NCBI RefSeq assembly: GCF_023016265.1
Contig: NZ_CP095412.1
Location: 3,906,001-3,970,000, forward strand
Length of the DNA: 64,000 nt
Origin: Blastococcus sp. PRF04-17
GTDB taxonomy: Bacteria; Actinomycetota; Actinomycetes; Mycobacteriales; Geodermatophilaceae
Direction of reading: 5' to 3'
Shown: in pieces, positions 18,696 to 27,973 of the stretch
Layout: each line of letters opens with the position of its first letter
Numbering within the stretch: position 1 is the stretch's first letter
The notes under the pieces: model-generated
Told to the model about the DNA's origin: nothing
Seen by the model: only the letters and a program-made list of their open reading frames with translations
Databases searched by the model: none
Made by a program: the position numbers and the translations under genes

Positions 18696-18705
18696 CGGAC
18701 CCACC

Positions 18706-19935
18706 ATGGCCGACCGACTGCACCCCCACACGGCCCTGCCCGTGGTGGCGATGATCGGCGGAGGACAGCTCTCCCGCATGACCCACCAGGCGGCCGTCGC
18801 CCTCGGCCAGTCGCTGCGCGTGCTGGCCGCCACCCCCGACGAGTCCGCCGCCCTCGTGGCCGGCGAGGTCCACCTCGGCGACCACGACGACCTCGAGGCG
18901 CTGCGTCGCGTCGCCGACGGTGCCACCGTCGTGACCTTCGACCACGAGCACGTGCCCACCGATCACCTGCGCGCCCTCGAGGCGGCGGGGGTACGCGTGG
19001 CTCCCGGGCCCGGAGCACTCGTGCACGCCCAGGACAAGCTGGTCATGCGCCGGGCGCTCGCCGACGCCGGGGAGCCGCAGCCGGCCTGGCGCCGGGTCAC
19101 CTCGGCCGACGAGGTCGGCGCCTTCGCCGAGGAGCACGGCTGGCCGGTGGTGCTGAAGACTCCCCGCGGCGGATACGACGGCAAGGGCGTCTTCGTCGTC
19201 CAGGGTCGCGACCAGGCGGCCGAGCTGCTCGACCGGCACGGGGAGCTGCTCGCCGAGCAGCGCGTCCCGCTGGTCCGCGAGCTCTCCGCGCAGGTGGCCC
19301 GATCGCCGTTCGGGCAGGTGGCGGTCTGGCCGGTGGTGGAGACGGTGCAGCGCAACGGCGTCTGCGCCGAGGTGCTCGCGCCCGCTCCCGACCTGCCCGA
19401 CCAGCTGGCCACCGCGGCGCAGGAGCTCGCCGTCCGCATCGCCGACCGGCTCGGCGTCGTCGGCATGCTGGCCGTCGAGCTGTTCCAGACAGCGGACGGC
19501 GTCCTGGTCAACGAGCTCGCGATGCGGCCGCACAACTCGGGTCACTGGACCATCGAGGGCTCCCGCACCAGCCAGTTCGAGCAGCACCTGCGGGCCGTCC
19601 TCGACTATCCGCTGGGTGCCACCGCCATGACCGCCCCGGTCGCGGTGATGGCCAACGTGCTCGGTGGGGAGGCGGCCGACGACACCTGGACCGGGCCCGG
19701 CCTCGACGAGCGGGTGCACCACTTCATGGCGCACTGGCCCGACGTGAAGCTGCACTGGTACGGCAAGACGCCGCGGCGCGGCCGCAAGCTCGGCCACGTG
19801 ACGGCCCTCGGCACGGACCTGACGCAGGTGCGCGCCCGGGCCGTCGCCGCCGCCCGCTACCTCGCCGACGGTGTCATCGACCCGGCCTTCGCGTTCGAGC
19901 AGGAGCACGGTCACGACCACGGGCACCAGCGGTGA
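18706..19935 (+). CDS. purK: N5-carboxyaminoimidazole ribonucleotide synthase
   Basis: 409 aa ATP-grasp enzyme of purine synthesis: converts AIR, ATP and bicarbonate to N5-CAIR. Shows the N-terminal GGGQLSRM motif, [10 protein letters not shown], the ATP-grasp core [15 protein letters not shown], and the C-terminal [18 protein letters not shown]. It is followed 10 bp downstream by purE, giving the two-step CAIR route. Confidence 0.95.
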   Translation: MADRLHPHTALPVVAMIGGGQLSRMTHQAAVALGQSLRVLAATPDESAALVAGEVHLGDHDDLEALRRVADGATVVTFDHEHVPTDHLRALEAAGVRVAPGPGALVHAQDKLVMRRALADAGEPQPAWRRVTSADEVGAFAEEHGWPVVLKTPRGGYDGKGVFVVQGRDQAAELLDRHGELLAEQRVPLVRELSAQVARSPFGQVAVWPVVETVQRNGVCAEVLAPAPDLPDQLATAAQELAVRIADRLGVVGMLAVELFQTADGVLVNELAMRPHNSGHWTIEGSRTSQFEQHLRAVLDYPLGATAMTAPVAVMANVLGGEAADDTWTGPGLDERVHHFMAHWPDVKLHWYGKTPRRGRKLGHVTALGTDLTQVRARAVAAARYLADGVIDPAFAFEQEHGHDHGHQR

Positions 19936-19945
19936 GGAGATCCGC

Positions 19946-20488
19946 ATGAGCGCATCGAGCAGCGACCTGGGCGAGGACCCGATCGTGGGCATCGTGATGG
20001 GCAGCGACTCCGACTGGCCCACCATGGAACCCGCCGCCGGGGCGCTGGAGGAGTTCGGGGTGCCCTACGAGGCCCACGTGCTCTCGGCCCACCGCACCCC
20101 GCGGCGGATGCTCGACTACGCCGAGGCCGCCGCCGGCCGCGGCCTGCGGGTGCTCATCGCCGGGGCCGGGGGAGCAGCTCATCTGCCGGGCATGGTCGCC
20201 GCGGCCACCCCGCTGCCGGTGATCGGCGTCCCGCGGGCGCTCGACCGCCTCGACGGCCTGGACAGCCTGCTGTCGATCGTGCAGATGCCGGCGGGCGTGC
20301 CGGTGGCGACCGTGAGCATCGGCGGCGGCCGCAACGCGGGCCTGCTCGCCGTGCGCATCCTCGCCGCGTCGGACAACGACATGGGGAGGGCGCTCCGTGA
20401 GGCGGTCGCCCGGTTCCAGGCCGAGCTGGCCGAATCGGTGGTGCGCCGCGACGCCACTCTCCAGGAGCAGCTCGCCTCGGAGGACTGA
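19946..20488 (+). CDS. purE: N5-carboxyaminoimidazole ribonucleotide mutase
   Basis: 180 aa class I PurE. Contains [25 protein letters not shown] and [14 protein letters not shown], the substrate-binding signatures. Converts N5-CAIR to CAIR after PurK. ATG 19946 is preceded by GAGGAG at good spacing. Co-transcribed with purK. Confidence 0.95.
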   Translation: MSASSSDLGEDPIVGIVMGSDSDWPTMEPAAGALEEFGVPYEAHVLSAHRTPRRMLDYAEAAAGRGLRVLIAGAGGAAHLPGMVAAATPLPVIGVPRALDRLDGLDSLLSIVQMPAGVPVATVSIGGGRNAGLLAVRILAASDNDMGRALREAVARFQAELAESVVRRDATLQEQLASED

Positions 20489-20499
20489 CGGAACGGACT

Positions 20500-20505
20500 T
20501 AGGAT
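20500..20505 (+). promoter_or_regulatory. -10 box of the acyl-CoA dehydrogenase gene
   Basis: TAGGAT, six bases before the GTG at 20512, so transcription should begin at the G of the start codon. A good example of a leaderless start. Confidence 0.5.
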
Positions 20506-20511
20506 CTACCC

Positions 20512-21666
20512 GTGGGTAGCAACGCCGGGCTCTACGCCCTCACCGAGGAGCACGAGGCGATCCGGGACGCCGTCCGGGAGATCGCCGAGCGGGAGATCGC
20601 GCCGTTCGCCGCCGAGGTGGACGCGGACTCGCGCTACCCGATCGAGGCGCAGAAGGCGCTGACCGCCGCCGGCTTCCACGCCACCCACATCCCCGAGCAG
20701 TACGGCGGCGAGGGAGCCGATGCGATCGCCACCTGCATCGTCATCGAGGAGGTCGCCCGGGTCGACGCCAGCGCCTCGTTGATCCCCGCCGTCAACAAGC
20801 TGGGCTCGATGCCGATCATCCTGTCCGGGTCGGAGGAGCTCAAGCAGCAGGTGCTCCGGCCGATCGCCGAGGGGCACGCGATGATCAGCTACGGCCTGTC
20901 CGAGCGCGAGGCCGGATCCGACGCCGCGGCGATGAAGACCCGGGCCCGCCTCGACGGCGACACCTGGGTGCTGAGCGGCACCAAGGCCTGGATCACCAAC
21001 TCCGGCATCTCCGAGTGGTACACGGTCATGGCCGTCACGGACCCGGAGAAGGGCGCCAGCGGCATCTCCGCGTTCGCCGTGCACCGCGACGACCCGGGCT
21101 TCGCCGTCGGCCCCAAGGAACGCAAGATGGGCATCAAGGGCTCGCCGACCTGCGAGCTCTACTTCACCGACTGCGCGATCCCGGCCGACCGCATCGTGGG
21201 CGAGCCGGGCACCGGCTTCAAGACCGCGCTGCGGACGCTGGACTTCACCCGCCCGACCATCGGCGCGCAGGCCGTCGGCATCGCGCAGGGCGCGCTGGAC
21301 GCCGCGGTCGCCTACGTCAAGGAGCGCCGGCAGTTCGGGAAGGCGATCGCCGAGTTCCAGGGCGTGCAGTTCATGCTCGCCGACATGGAGATGAAGATCG
21401 AGGCCGCCCGGCACCTGGTCTACGCCGCCGCGGCGGCGGGGGAGCAGGGCCGCCCGGACGTCACGCGCGTCTCCGCCTCGGCCAAGGCGTTCGCCTCCGA
21501 CGTCGCCATGCAGGTGACCACCGACGCCGTCCAGCTGTTCGGCGGGGCCGGCTACACGCAGGACTTCCCGGTCGAGCGGATGATGCGCGACGCCAAGATC
21601 ACCCAGATCTACGAGGGCACCAACCAGGTCCAGCGCATGGTCATCGCGCGGAGCCTGCTGAAGTAG
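20512..21666 (+). CDS. Acyl-CoA dehydrogenase
   Basis: 384 aa flavoprotein of fatty or branched acyl-CoA oxidation. Typical three-domain layout: N-terminal helices (TEEHEAIRDAVREIAEREIAP), FAD-contact GLSEREAGSDAAAMKTRA, central WITNSG, and C-terminal RQFGKAIAEFQ plus IYEGTNQVQRMVIARSLL, where the Glu of YEGTNQ is the catalytic base in short/medium-chain enzymes. Exact acyl specificity cannot be read off. No ribosome-binding site; the gene appears leaderless. Confidence 0.93.
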   Translation: MGSNAGLYALTEEHEAIRDAVREIAEREIAPFAAEVDADSRYPIEAQKALTAAGFHATHIPEQYGGEGADAIATCIVIEEVARVDASASLIPAVNKLGSMPIILSGSEELKQQVLRPIAEGHAMISYGLSEREAGSDAAAMKTRARLDGDTWVLSGTKAWITNSGISEWYTVMAVTDPEKGASGISAFAVHRDDPGFAVGPKERKMGIKGSPTCELYFTDCAIPADRIVGEPGTGFKTALRTLDFTRPTIGAQAVGIAQGALDAAVAYVKERRQFGKAIAEFQGVQFMLADMEMKIEAARHLVYAAAAAGEQGRPDVTRVSASAKAFASDVAMQVTTDAVQLFGGAGYTQDFPVERMMRDAKITQIYEGTNQVQRMVIARSLLK

Positions 21667-21716
21667 GGCGGCGACGGGCGTTCTCGCAGTTCATCGTCAC
21701 GATGAGCCGCTGTGGG

Positions 21717-21863
21717 GACGCCTGATCCGGTGCAGAACCGGGCGACGCTGCCCAGCAGTCGGCGGGACAGTCCCCGCCCGCGGCGGCCGATGACGACGGC
21801 GTCTGCCCTGCTGACCTCAGCGGTCTCGAGCAGCACGAGGTCCCGCTGGCCACAGAGGCGTTC
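21717..21863 (-). pseudogene. Universal stress protein remnant (C-terminal part)
   Basis: On the minus strand a 49-codon stretch reads LVLLETAEVSRADAVVIGRR followed by GRGLSRRLLGSVARF, the ATP-binding end of UspA-type domains (ADxxVxGxxGxG...LLGSV). No start codon or N-terminal half is present: the region that should encode it is occupied by the P-type ATPase gene on the other strand. The end of the domain is also out of frame (a VTMN-type end is in a neighbouring frame). Interpreted as a decayed fragment. Mycobacterial usp Rv1996 lies next to the P-type ATPase gene ctpF in the DosR regulon, so its position here may not be accidental. Confidence 0.5.
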
Positions 21864-21873
21864 AGGCCGGGGG

Positions 21874-21889
21874 AGGGACGAACGTCCCT
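21874..21889. promoter_or_regulatory. DosR/DevR-like box upstream of the P-type ATPase
   Basis: AGGGACGAACGTCCCT is a 16-nt inverted repeat with the GGGAC-N4-GTCCC layout of the mycobacterial DosR box. It ends 34 nt before the ATG at 21924 and 10 nt from the universal stress protein remnant. A regulator gene is not in the window. Confidence 0.5.
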
Positions 21890-21923
21890 GCCCAGTCACC
21901 GGCGATGCTGGCGAGACTGGGAC

Positions 21924-24647
21924 ATGGCCACCCCGCAACAGACGCTGCCCCCGGCTCGTCGCGACCACGAGCTGCCGGTGCACGAGGTCGTCCTGCTGCT
22001 GGAGACCGACCACGAGCGGGGACTGGCGCCGGACGAGGCCGCGCGGCGGCTGCGGCTGGAGGGCCCGAACGCCCTACCGCGGATCGACCGGCGCGGCCCC
22101 CTGGTCCGGTTCCTCGTCCAGTTCCACCATCCGCTGATCTACGTGCTGCTGGCCGCCGCGGTGGCGACGATGCTCCTGGGCGAGGTGGTCGACGCAGCCG
22201 TCATCCTCGCTGTGGTGCTGATCAACGCGGTGATCGGCTTCGTGCAGGAGGCACGGGCGGAGCAGGCCCTGGATGCCCTGATGGCCATGGTGCGCACACG
22301 AGCGACGGTCGTCCGGGACGGAGTGCGGCACCGCATCTCCTCCGAGGACCTGGTGCCCGGCGACGTGGTGGTGCTGGAGACCGGTGACCGGGTGCCGGCG
22401 GACCTGCGGTTCATCACCGCGCAGGAGCTGCAGATCGACGAGTCGGCCCTGACCGGGGAGTCCGTGCCGGTGGAGAAGGCCCCGGTGGAGCTGCCGGCCG
22501 GCACGGTGCTGGCCGACCGGACCAACATGGCCTACTCCAGCGGCCTGGTGACCCGCGGCCGCGGCCGCGGCATCGTGGTGGCCACCGGGGCCGACACCGA
22601 GATCGGGCGCATCCACCGGCTGGTGGGCGAGGCCGAGACCCTGCACACCCCGCTGACCCGCAAGATCGGCCGGTTCAGCCGGGTGCTGACCGCGGTCATC
22701 CTCGGGCTGGCCCTGCTGGCTTTCGTGATGGGCACCGTGCGCGGCGAGCCGGTCGACCAGATGCTCACCGCCGCGGTCGCGCTGGCCGTCGGCGCGATCC
22801 CCGAGGGGCTGCCGGCGGTGGTCACGATCACCCTGGCGATCGGGGTGGCGCGGATGGCCCGGCGGCGAGCCATCATCCGCCGGCTGCCGGCGGTGGAGAC
22901 CCTGGGCAGCACCACGGTGATCTGCACCGACAAGACCGGCACGCTCACGGCGAACGCGATGACGGTCACGACGGTGGTGGCCGGCGAGCGGAACTACCAG
23001 GTCACCGGCACCGGCTACGCGCCGGAGGGCCAGCTCCTCGAGAACGGCGGTCCGGTTGACCTGGACGGGCATCCGGCGCTGCGGGAGTGCCTGGTCGCCG
23101 GGTTGCTGTGCAACGACACCAGGCTGACCGGAGCCTCCGGGCGGCGAGACGTCGCCGGCGACCCCACGGAGGCGGCGCTGCTGGTCGCGGCCGAGAAGGC
23201 CGGACTCGACCTCGACCAGCTGCGGCAACGGTTACCGAGGGTGGACGGTATGCCGTTCGACTCCGACCGCCGGTACATGGCCACTCTCCACCGGGACGGA
23301 TCAGGACGGACCGTCGCCTTCGTCAAGGGCGCGGTGGAGCGGCTGCTGGACATGGCCACTCACGAGCTGCGCGCCGACGGCACAGCGGTCGCCGTGGACG
23401 CCGGCGGGGTGCACGCCCGCGCCGACGAGCTCGCCGCGCAGGCGCTGCGGGTGCTGGCGATGGGCCGGGTGGAACTACCGCGGGGCACCACCGAACTGTC
23501 CGAGCGGGTGCTCGACGGACGGGTCACCCTGCTGGGTCTGCAGGCCATGTTCGACCCTCCACGGCCCGAGGCGATCACCGCGGTGGCCGCCTGCCGGTTC
23601 GCCGGGATCGACGTCAAGATGATCACCGGTGACCACGCCGGCACCGCCCGGGCCATCGCCGAGCGGTTCGCCCTCGGCCACGGCGGTACGCCGACCGTGG
23701 TCACCGGCACCGAGCTGGCGGCCTGTGCCGATGGGGACCTCCCGGGCCTGGTGGCCGACACGGCGGTGTTCGCCCGGGTCGACCCGGAGCAGAAGCTGCG
23801 GCTGGTGCAGACCCTGCAGGCACACGACCACGTGGTGGCGATGACCGGCGACGGGGTCAACGACGCCCCCGCGCTGCGGCGGGCCGACATCGGCGTGGCG
23901 ATGGGCGAAGGGGGGACCGAGGTGGCCAAGGAGGCCGCCGACATGGTCCTCACCGACGACAACTTCGCCTCCATCGAGGCCGCCGTGGAAGAGGGCCGCG
24001 GGGTCTTCGACAACCTCCGCAAGTTCATCACGTTCATCCTGCCCACCAGCATCGGCCAGGGGCTGGTGATCCTGGTCGCGATCGCCCTGGCCACCACCCT
24101 GCCCGTGCTGCCGGTACAGGTGCTGTGGGTGAACATGACCACCGCGGTGGCTCTGGGCCTGGTGCTGGCCTTCGAACCGCTCGAGCCCGGAGTGATGCGC
24201 CGCCCGCCGATACCCCCGTCCCGGCCGCTGCTCACCCGGGCGCTCGCCGGGCGGATCGTGCTGGTGTCCGCGCTGATGCTGGTCGGCGCGTTCGGGTTGT
24301 TCGAGTGGACCCTCGACCGAGGGGAGGCGGTCGCCGTCGCCCGCACCGTCGCGGTCAACGTCTTCGTCGTCGTCCAGGTCGCCTACCTGCTCAACTGCCG
24401 GTCCCTGGAGCGTCCGATGTGGCGGGTCGGGCTGTTCAGCAACCGCTGGGTTCCGGCCGGCCTGGCCGCCATGCTCGGTCTCCAGCTGCTGTTCACGTAC
24501 GCGCCGTGGATGAACCGGTTGTTCCACAGCGCGCCGATCGACCCGGCCTGGTGGCTGGGCATCACCGGCGTCGGGGCCGTCGTCTTCCTCATCGTCGAGG
24601 TGGAGAAGTGGCTGGGCCGCCGGTTGCGGGCCCGACGGCCCGCCTGA
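21924..24647 (+). CDS. Cation-transporting P-type ATPase (type II, CtpF-like)
   Basis: 907 aa. N-terminal cation-ATPase domain, then actuator motif ALTGESVPVEK, ion-site helix AIPEGLPAVVT, phosphorylation site CTDKTGTLT, hinge MTGDGVNDAPAL, and six C-terminal helices. The PEGLP motif fits Ca2+/Mg2+-type (P2) pumps such as mycobacterial CtpF. ATG 21924 follows a DosR-like box; a second small inverted repeat (CCCAGTC/GACTGGG, 21891-21921) abuts the start. It forms an accessory block with the downstream, convergent chromate genes. The ion is not determinable from sequence alone. Confidence 0.9.
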   Translation: MATPQQTLPPARRDHELPVHEVVLLLETDHERGLAPDEAARRLRLEGPNALPRIDRRGPLVRFLVQFHHPLIYVLLAAAVATMLLGEVVDAAVILAVVLINAVIGFVQEARAEQALDALMAMVRTRATVVRDGVRHRISSEDLVPGDVVVLETGDRVPADLRFITAQELQIDESALTGESVPVEKAPVELPAGTVLADRTNMAYSSGLVTRGRGRGIVVATGADTEIGRIHRLVGEAETLHTPLTRKIGRFSRVLTAVILGLALLAFVMGTVRGEPVDQMLTAAVALAVGAIPEGLPAVVTITLAIGVARMARRRAIIRRLPAVETLGSTTVICTDKTGTLTANAMTVTTVVAGERNYQVTGTGYAPEGQLLENGGPVDLDGHPALRECLVAGLLCNDTRLTGASGRRDVAGDPTEAALLVAAEKAGLDLDQLRQRLPRVDGMPFDSDRRYMATLHRDGSGRTVAFVKGAVERLLDMATHELRADGTAVAVDAGGVHARADELAAQALRVLAMGRVELPRGTTELSERVLDGRVTLLGLQAMFDPPRPEAITAVAACRFAGIDVKMITGDHAGTARAIAERFALGHGGTPTVVTGTELAACADGDLPGLVADTAVFARVDPEQKLRLVQTLQAHDHVVAMTGDGVNDAPALRRADIGVAMGEGGTEVAKEAADMVLTDDNFASIEAAVEEGRGVFDNLRKFITFILPTSIGQGLVILVAIALATTLPVLPVQVLWVNMTTAVALGLVLAFEPLEPGVMRRPPIPPSRPLLTRALAGRIVLVSALMLVGAFGLFEWTLDRGEAVAVARTVAVNVFVVVQVAYLLNCRSLERPMWRVGLFSNRWVPAGLAAMLGLQLLFTYAPWMNRLFHSAPIDPAWWLGITGVGAVVFLIVEVEKWLGRRLRARRPA

Positions 24648-24668
24648 TGTCCCACCCTTCGCGGGGCA

Positions 24669-24702
24669 GCCGGACGACCCCGTCCCGGAGGGGCCGTCCG
24701 GC
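24669..24702. terminator. Bidirectional terminator-like hairpin between P-ATPase and chrA
   Basis: A 13-position stem with one mismatch (GCCGGACGACCCC with GGGGCCGTCCGGC, 8-nt loop) between two convergent genes. No T tract, as is common in GC-rich actinobacteria. Confidence 0.5.
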
Positions 24703-24735
24703 CGGCGCGTGAGATCGCGGCGATGACGGCGTAGG

Positions 24736-26114
24736 TCAGGCGGTGGGCAGGCCGGCCAGGCCGGCGATCAGCCCGAGGACGGCGCAGACGCCGAGGGTCC
24801 GGAGCACCGACCAGGTGCGGCGGAACAGCAGGTAGGCGGCCACGAGGGCGATCCCGAAGGGCAGGATCCGCAGGGTGCCGAGGTCCGGCAGTTCGAGATG
24901 CAGCGGCCCGGCGTCGATCCGGCTGCTCTCCCCGAAGAGCGTGTGGACCGCGAAGTAGACGCCGAGGTTCGCGATGACGCCGACGATGGCCGCCGTGATG
25001 CCGCGGAGCGCTGCCGACAGTGACCGGTTGCCCCGCAGTCGTTCCATGTACGGGGCCCCGAGCAGGACGAACAGGAAGCTCGGTACGAAGGTCACCCAGG
25101 TCACCAGCAGGGACGCGAGCACCGCGGCGACCCACGGGTCGAGCTCTCCGGGAGTGCGGTAGGCGCCGAGGAACGCGACGAACTGCACGACCATGATCAG
25201 CGGCCCGGGCGTGGTCTCGGCCAGCGCCAGGCCCCGGACCATCTCACCGGGCGACAACCAGCCGTAGACGGTGACCGCCTGCTGCGCCACGTACGCCAGC
25301 ACCGCGTAGGCGCCGCCGAAGGTCACCACCGCCGCGCCGGAGAAGAACACCCCCTGCTCGGTGAACACGCTGTGCGTCCCGGTGAGCCACGCCGCCGCCG
25401 CGATCGGCACCCCCCACACCAGCAGACCGATCCCGAGCACCCTGACCGTCCGCCGCGTGCTGGGCGTCTCGTGGTGCAGCACGTCGTCGGAGATGACCGG
25501 GGGCGGGCCCGCCTCGCCCGCCTCCGCGGTGCCCTTGCGGGGCAGCGCCGACGGCAGCCACCGGCCGAGCGCCCACCCCGCGAGCCCGGCCAGCGCGACC
25601 ACAGCGGGGAACGGCACCCCGAACAGCGACAGGGCGAGGAACGCGGCGACCGCGATGACGGCGAGGGCGCGACTGTCGAGCGCTCTCCTGCCGACCCGGA
25701 CCACGGCCTGCGCCACGATCGCCAGGACCGCGGCGGCCAGCCCCGCGAACAGGGAGGTCACCACGGTGGTGGTGCCGAACGCCACGTAGACAGCGGAGAG
25801 CACGAGGAGCGCGACCACGCCGGGCAGCACGAAGAGTCCGCCGGCGACCAGCCCCCGCGCGTGCCGTGCAGCAGCCAGCCCACGTACGTGGCCAGCTGCT
25901 GCGCCTCCGGCCCCGGCAGCAGCGTGCAGTAGTTGAGGGCGTGCAGGAACCGGCGCTGACCGATCCATCGCTTCTCGTCGACGAGTGTCCGCTGCATGAC
26001 CGCGATCTGGCCGGCCGGTCCGCCGAACGTCTGCAGCGAGATGAGGAACCACGCGCTGAGGGCGGTCCGGAACGGCACGGCAGTCTGCTGCTGCGGCGCG
26101 GACTCGGGGTTCAT
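24736..26114 (-). CDS. chrA: Chromate efflux transporter, two-domain form (frameshifted)
   Basis: About 459 aa after repair, the size of long-chain CHR transporters. The first CHR half contains [12 protein letters not shown] and [18 protein letters not shown]; the second contains [10 protein letters not shown] and [19 protein letters not shown]. The two halves are in different frames: after GWLLHGTRG the frame is lost at a GGGGG run (minus strand, 25852-25856), and one extra G continues into [19 protein letters not shown]. Exports chromate, probably by proton exchange. It ends the chrB(N)-chrB(C)-chrA operon. Confidence 0.88.
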
Positions 26115-26126
26115 GGAGCTCCTCGG

Positions 26127-26558
26127 TCAGGCCGGCTCGCGGCCGAGCAGCAGTCGGCGGCGGTGGTACTCGTAGAGCCCGTCGAAGACGGGGCCGGAGA
26201 CGGCCAGGGTGCGTGCGTCGTCGCCGGTCATCGACAACCCGCGGAGGACCATGTCGAGACCGGGCGCCTCCGGGGCGTCGAACCGGTCGTCCTCGAGGTC
26301 GGCCTCGTGCACGGCTTCGGCGATCCGCCACAGCACCGGGTCGGTGAGGTCGTGCCGGCGCAGGATCGTCTCGAACGAGCAGTCGCTGCCGTGGTGCCCC
26401 AGGTCGACCCCGCGCATGTCGAACGGAGTGGCGTCGGCGGGCACATCGGCAGGGTCGCCGACGAAGATGAACTCCGCCTCCGGGTCGAGGAAACGGCGGA
26501 TGAGCCAGGCACAGGCGGCCCGGTCGATGTGCACGCCCGGACGCGTCGCCCACCTCAC
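26127..26558 (-). CDS. ChrB C-terminal domain protein (chromate resistance)
   Basis: 143 aa matching the C-terminal half of ChrB: RWATRPGVHIDRAACAWLIR, DMRGVDLGHHGSDCSFETIL and AVHEADLEDDRF. In many proteobacteria this domain is fused to the regulatory half; here it is its own gene, GTG start overlapping the previous stop by 4 bp (GTGA). The conserved His/Cys/Asp residues suggest chromate or metal binding. 12 bp upstream of chrA. Confidence 0.85.
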   Translation of the reverse strand: MRWATRPGVHIDRAACAWLIRRFLDPEAEFIFVGDPADVPADATPFDMRGVDLGHHGSDCSFETILRRHDLTDPVLWRIAEAVHEADLEDDRFDAPEAPGLDMVLRGLSMTGDDARTLAVSGPVFDGLYEYHRRRLLLGREPA

Positions 26559-27070
26559 GGCGCCGCCTCCTCGGCGGCGCGGGAGGACGTGTCGACGGTG
26601 ACCCGGGCGAGGTCCCTCAGCGCAGCGGCGGCGTGCTCGCGCTCAGCGGGTGGGAAGAAGTCGCGACGGTTGATCGCTCGCCACTGGCTGCGGAGGCGGC
26701 GCAGGGCCCGGACACGGTCGGCGATCTCCGCGACGGCGGCGGCGCGGCACTCGGCGACGAGCTGGTCGTACTCGGCCGCCCTCGCGGCAGACATCTCCGC
26801 GGCCAGCCCCCGCTCCTGCGCGGCGGTGACCGGGCGGGCCAGCCACAGTGCCGCCGTCCCCCGGGCGGCGAGGACGTCGTCCGCCAGCCACTCCAGCTGT
26901 TCCCGGGTCCGGGCGTCGGCGGGAAGCGCCACCAGGCCGTCGCCGAGCTGGGCCACGCCGAGCCGTCTCAGCCGCCGCCACAGCGTCGTCCGGGGACCCG
27001 ACGGTTCTCGCGGCAGGCGGTAGGACAGCAACACCCACTCCGCGGGCGGTCGCGCACCATCGACCGACAT
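26555..27070 (-). CDS. ChrB N-terminal domain protein (chromate-responsive regulator)
   Basis: 171 aa from ATG 27070 (an upstream TTG at 27082 lies inside a palindrome and is less likely). Sequence WVLLSYRLPREPSGPRTTLWRRLRRLG and ALWLARP are typical of the ChrB N-terminal domain, which is related to PaaX-type regulators, followed by a helical Arg-rich region ending DFFPPAEREHAAAALRDLA. Expected to repress the operon until chromate is present. The palindrome at 27079-27092 is the candidate operator. Confidence 0.8.
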   Translation of the reverse strand: MSVDGARPPAEWVLLSYRLPREPSGPRTTLWRRLRRLGVAQLGDGLVALPADARTREQLEWLADDVLAARGTAALWLARPVTAAQERGLAAEMSAARAAEYDQLVAECRAAAVAEIADRVRALRRLRSQWRAINRRDFFPPAEREHAAAALRDLARVTVDTSSRAAEEAAP

Positions 27071-27078
27071 GCCGAGAT

Positions 27079-27092
27079 GCAACCATGGTTGC
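27079..27092. promoter_or_regulatory. Palindromic candidate operator for ChrB
   Basis: GCAACCATGGTTGC is a perfect 14-bp palindrome beginning 9 bp upstream of the chrB(N) ATG at 27070. Its position over the start of the chromate operon is what autoregulation would need. Confidence 0.45.
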
Positions 27093-27115
27093 GCAACACC
27101 GACAAGCCGTGCGCG

Positions 27116-27936
27116 TCACTCCAGCAGCCGGGTCATCGCGGCCACCCGCGCATCGCCGGCCATGGTGGCCAGCCACGCCGACCACCCCGGTCGGGCACGC
27201 ATCGCCTCGAGGGCCCGCCGGGTCGCCTGCCGATCCCCTCGACGGGAGGCGGCGAGTGCGGCGTACAGGTCGCTGGCGCCCTCGGGGGCGAACAGGGCCA
27301 GGTAGTCGTAGTCCTGCTCGGCGTAGGCCCGCTGCAGGTTCCGCAGCATGCGCAGCTGCCCGACGGGATCCCCCGAGTCGTCCACGCGCAGATCCACCCG
27401 CACGCCGTCGTCGTCCTCGGTGGGCGGGGAGCCGCTGACGACGAGCAGCGCCGCCGACTGGCGGCCACGGAGGTCCCCGCCCGCCTCCTGTCCCGCCACG
27501 AGGGCAGCCAGCAGCCGGTCGGCGAGCTCGCCCGTGGCGCCGGAGTAGGCCTTCGCCATGGCCGGCAGCACGTCGGCCGAGGTGAGCATGTTGCCCAGGA
27601 CGGTGAAGCCCCCGCCGCCAGGTGCCCGCTGATCGGGAACGAGCCCTGCCCGGTGTCCGCGGCGACGCGACCGGACCGGTCCAGCACGGCGATCTGCCGG
27701 TCGGCGTCCTCCAGCGCGTGGGCGGCCCGGCGGACCAGATCCGCGGGCGCGGCGCCGTCGGCCAGTCCGCCCAGGAGCGTGCCACCGAGGCCGCGCCGGC
27801 TGCGCGCCTGCACGGCGACCACACCGACGCCCGGCCGCGCGGCCGGCACCGCACGGCCGACGGCCAGGATGCAGGACGAGACCGCGATGCCCAGGTCGCC
27901 GGTGTCGGGGTCGTGCCCCAGGACGGAGAACGTCAC
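27116..27936 (-). CDS. DUF1028 Ntn-hydrolase-like protein (frameshifted)
   Basis: About 273 aa after repair. The N-terminus TFSVLGHDPDTGDLGIAVSS with GVGVVAVQA and the later FTVLGNMLTSADVLPAMAKA, LLAALVAGQEAGGD and VDLRVDDSGDPVGQLRML are the conserved blocks of DUF1028, an Ntn-hydrolase-fold family of unknown substrate (the Thr after the initiator would be the nucleophile). The frame is lost at a GGGGG run (minus strand, 27609-27613), between ISGHLAAG and FTVLGN; one extra G joins them. It directly follows the TIGR03089 gene on the same strand. Confidence 0.75.
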
Positions 27937-27973
27937 CGGGGCGGGAGGAGTACGGGGGCCTCACTCGTCGCGC

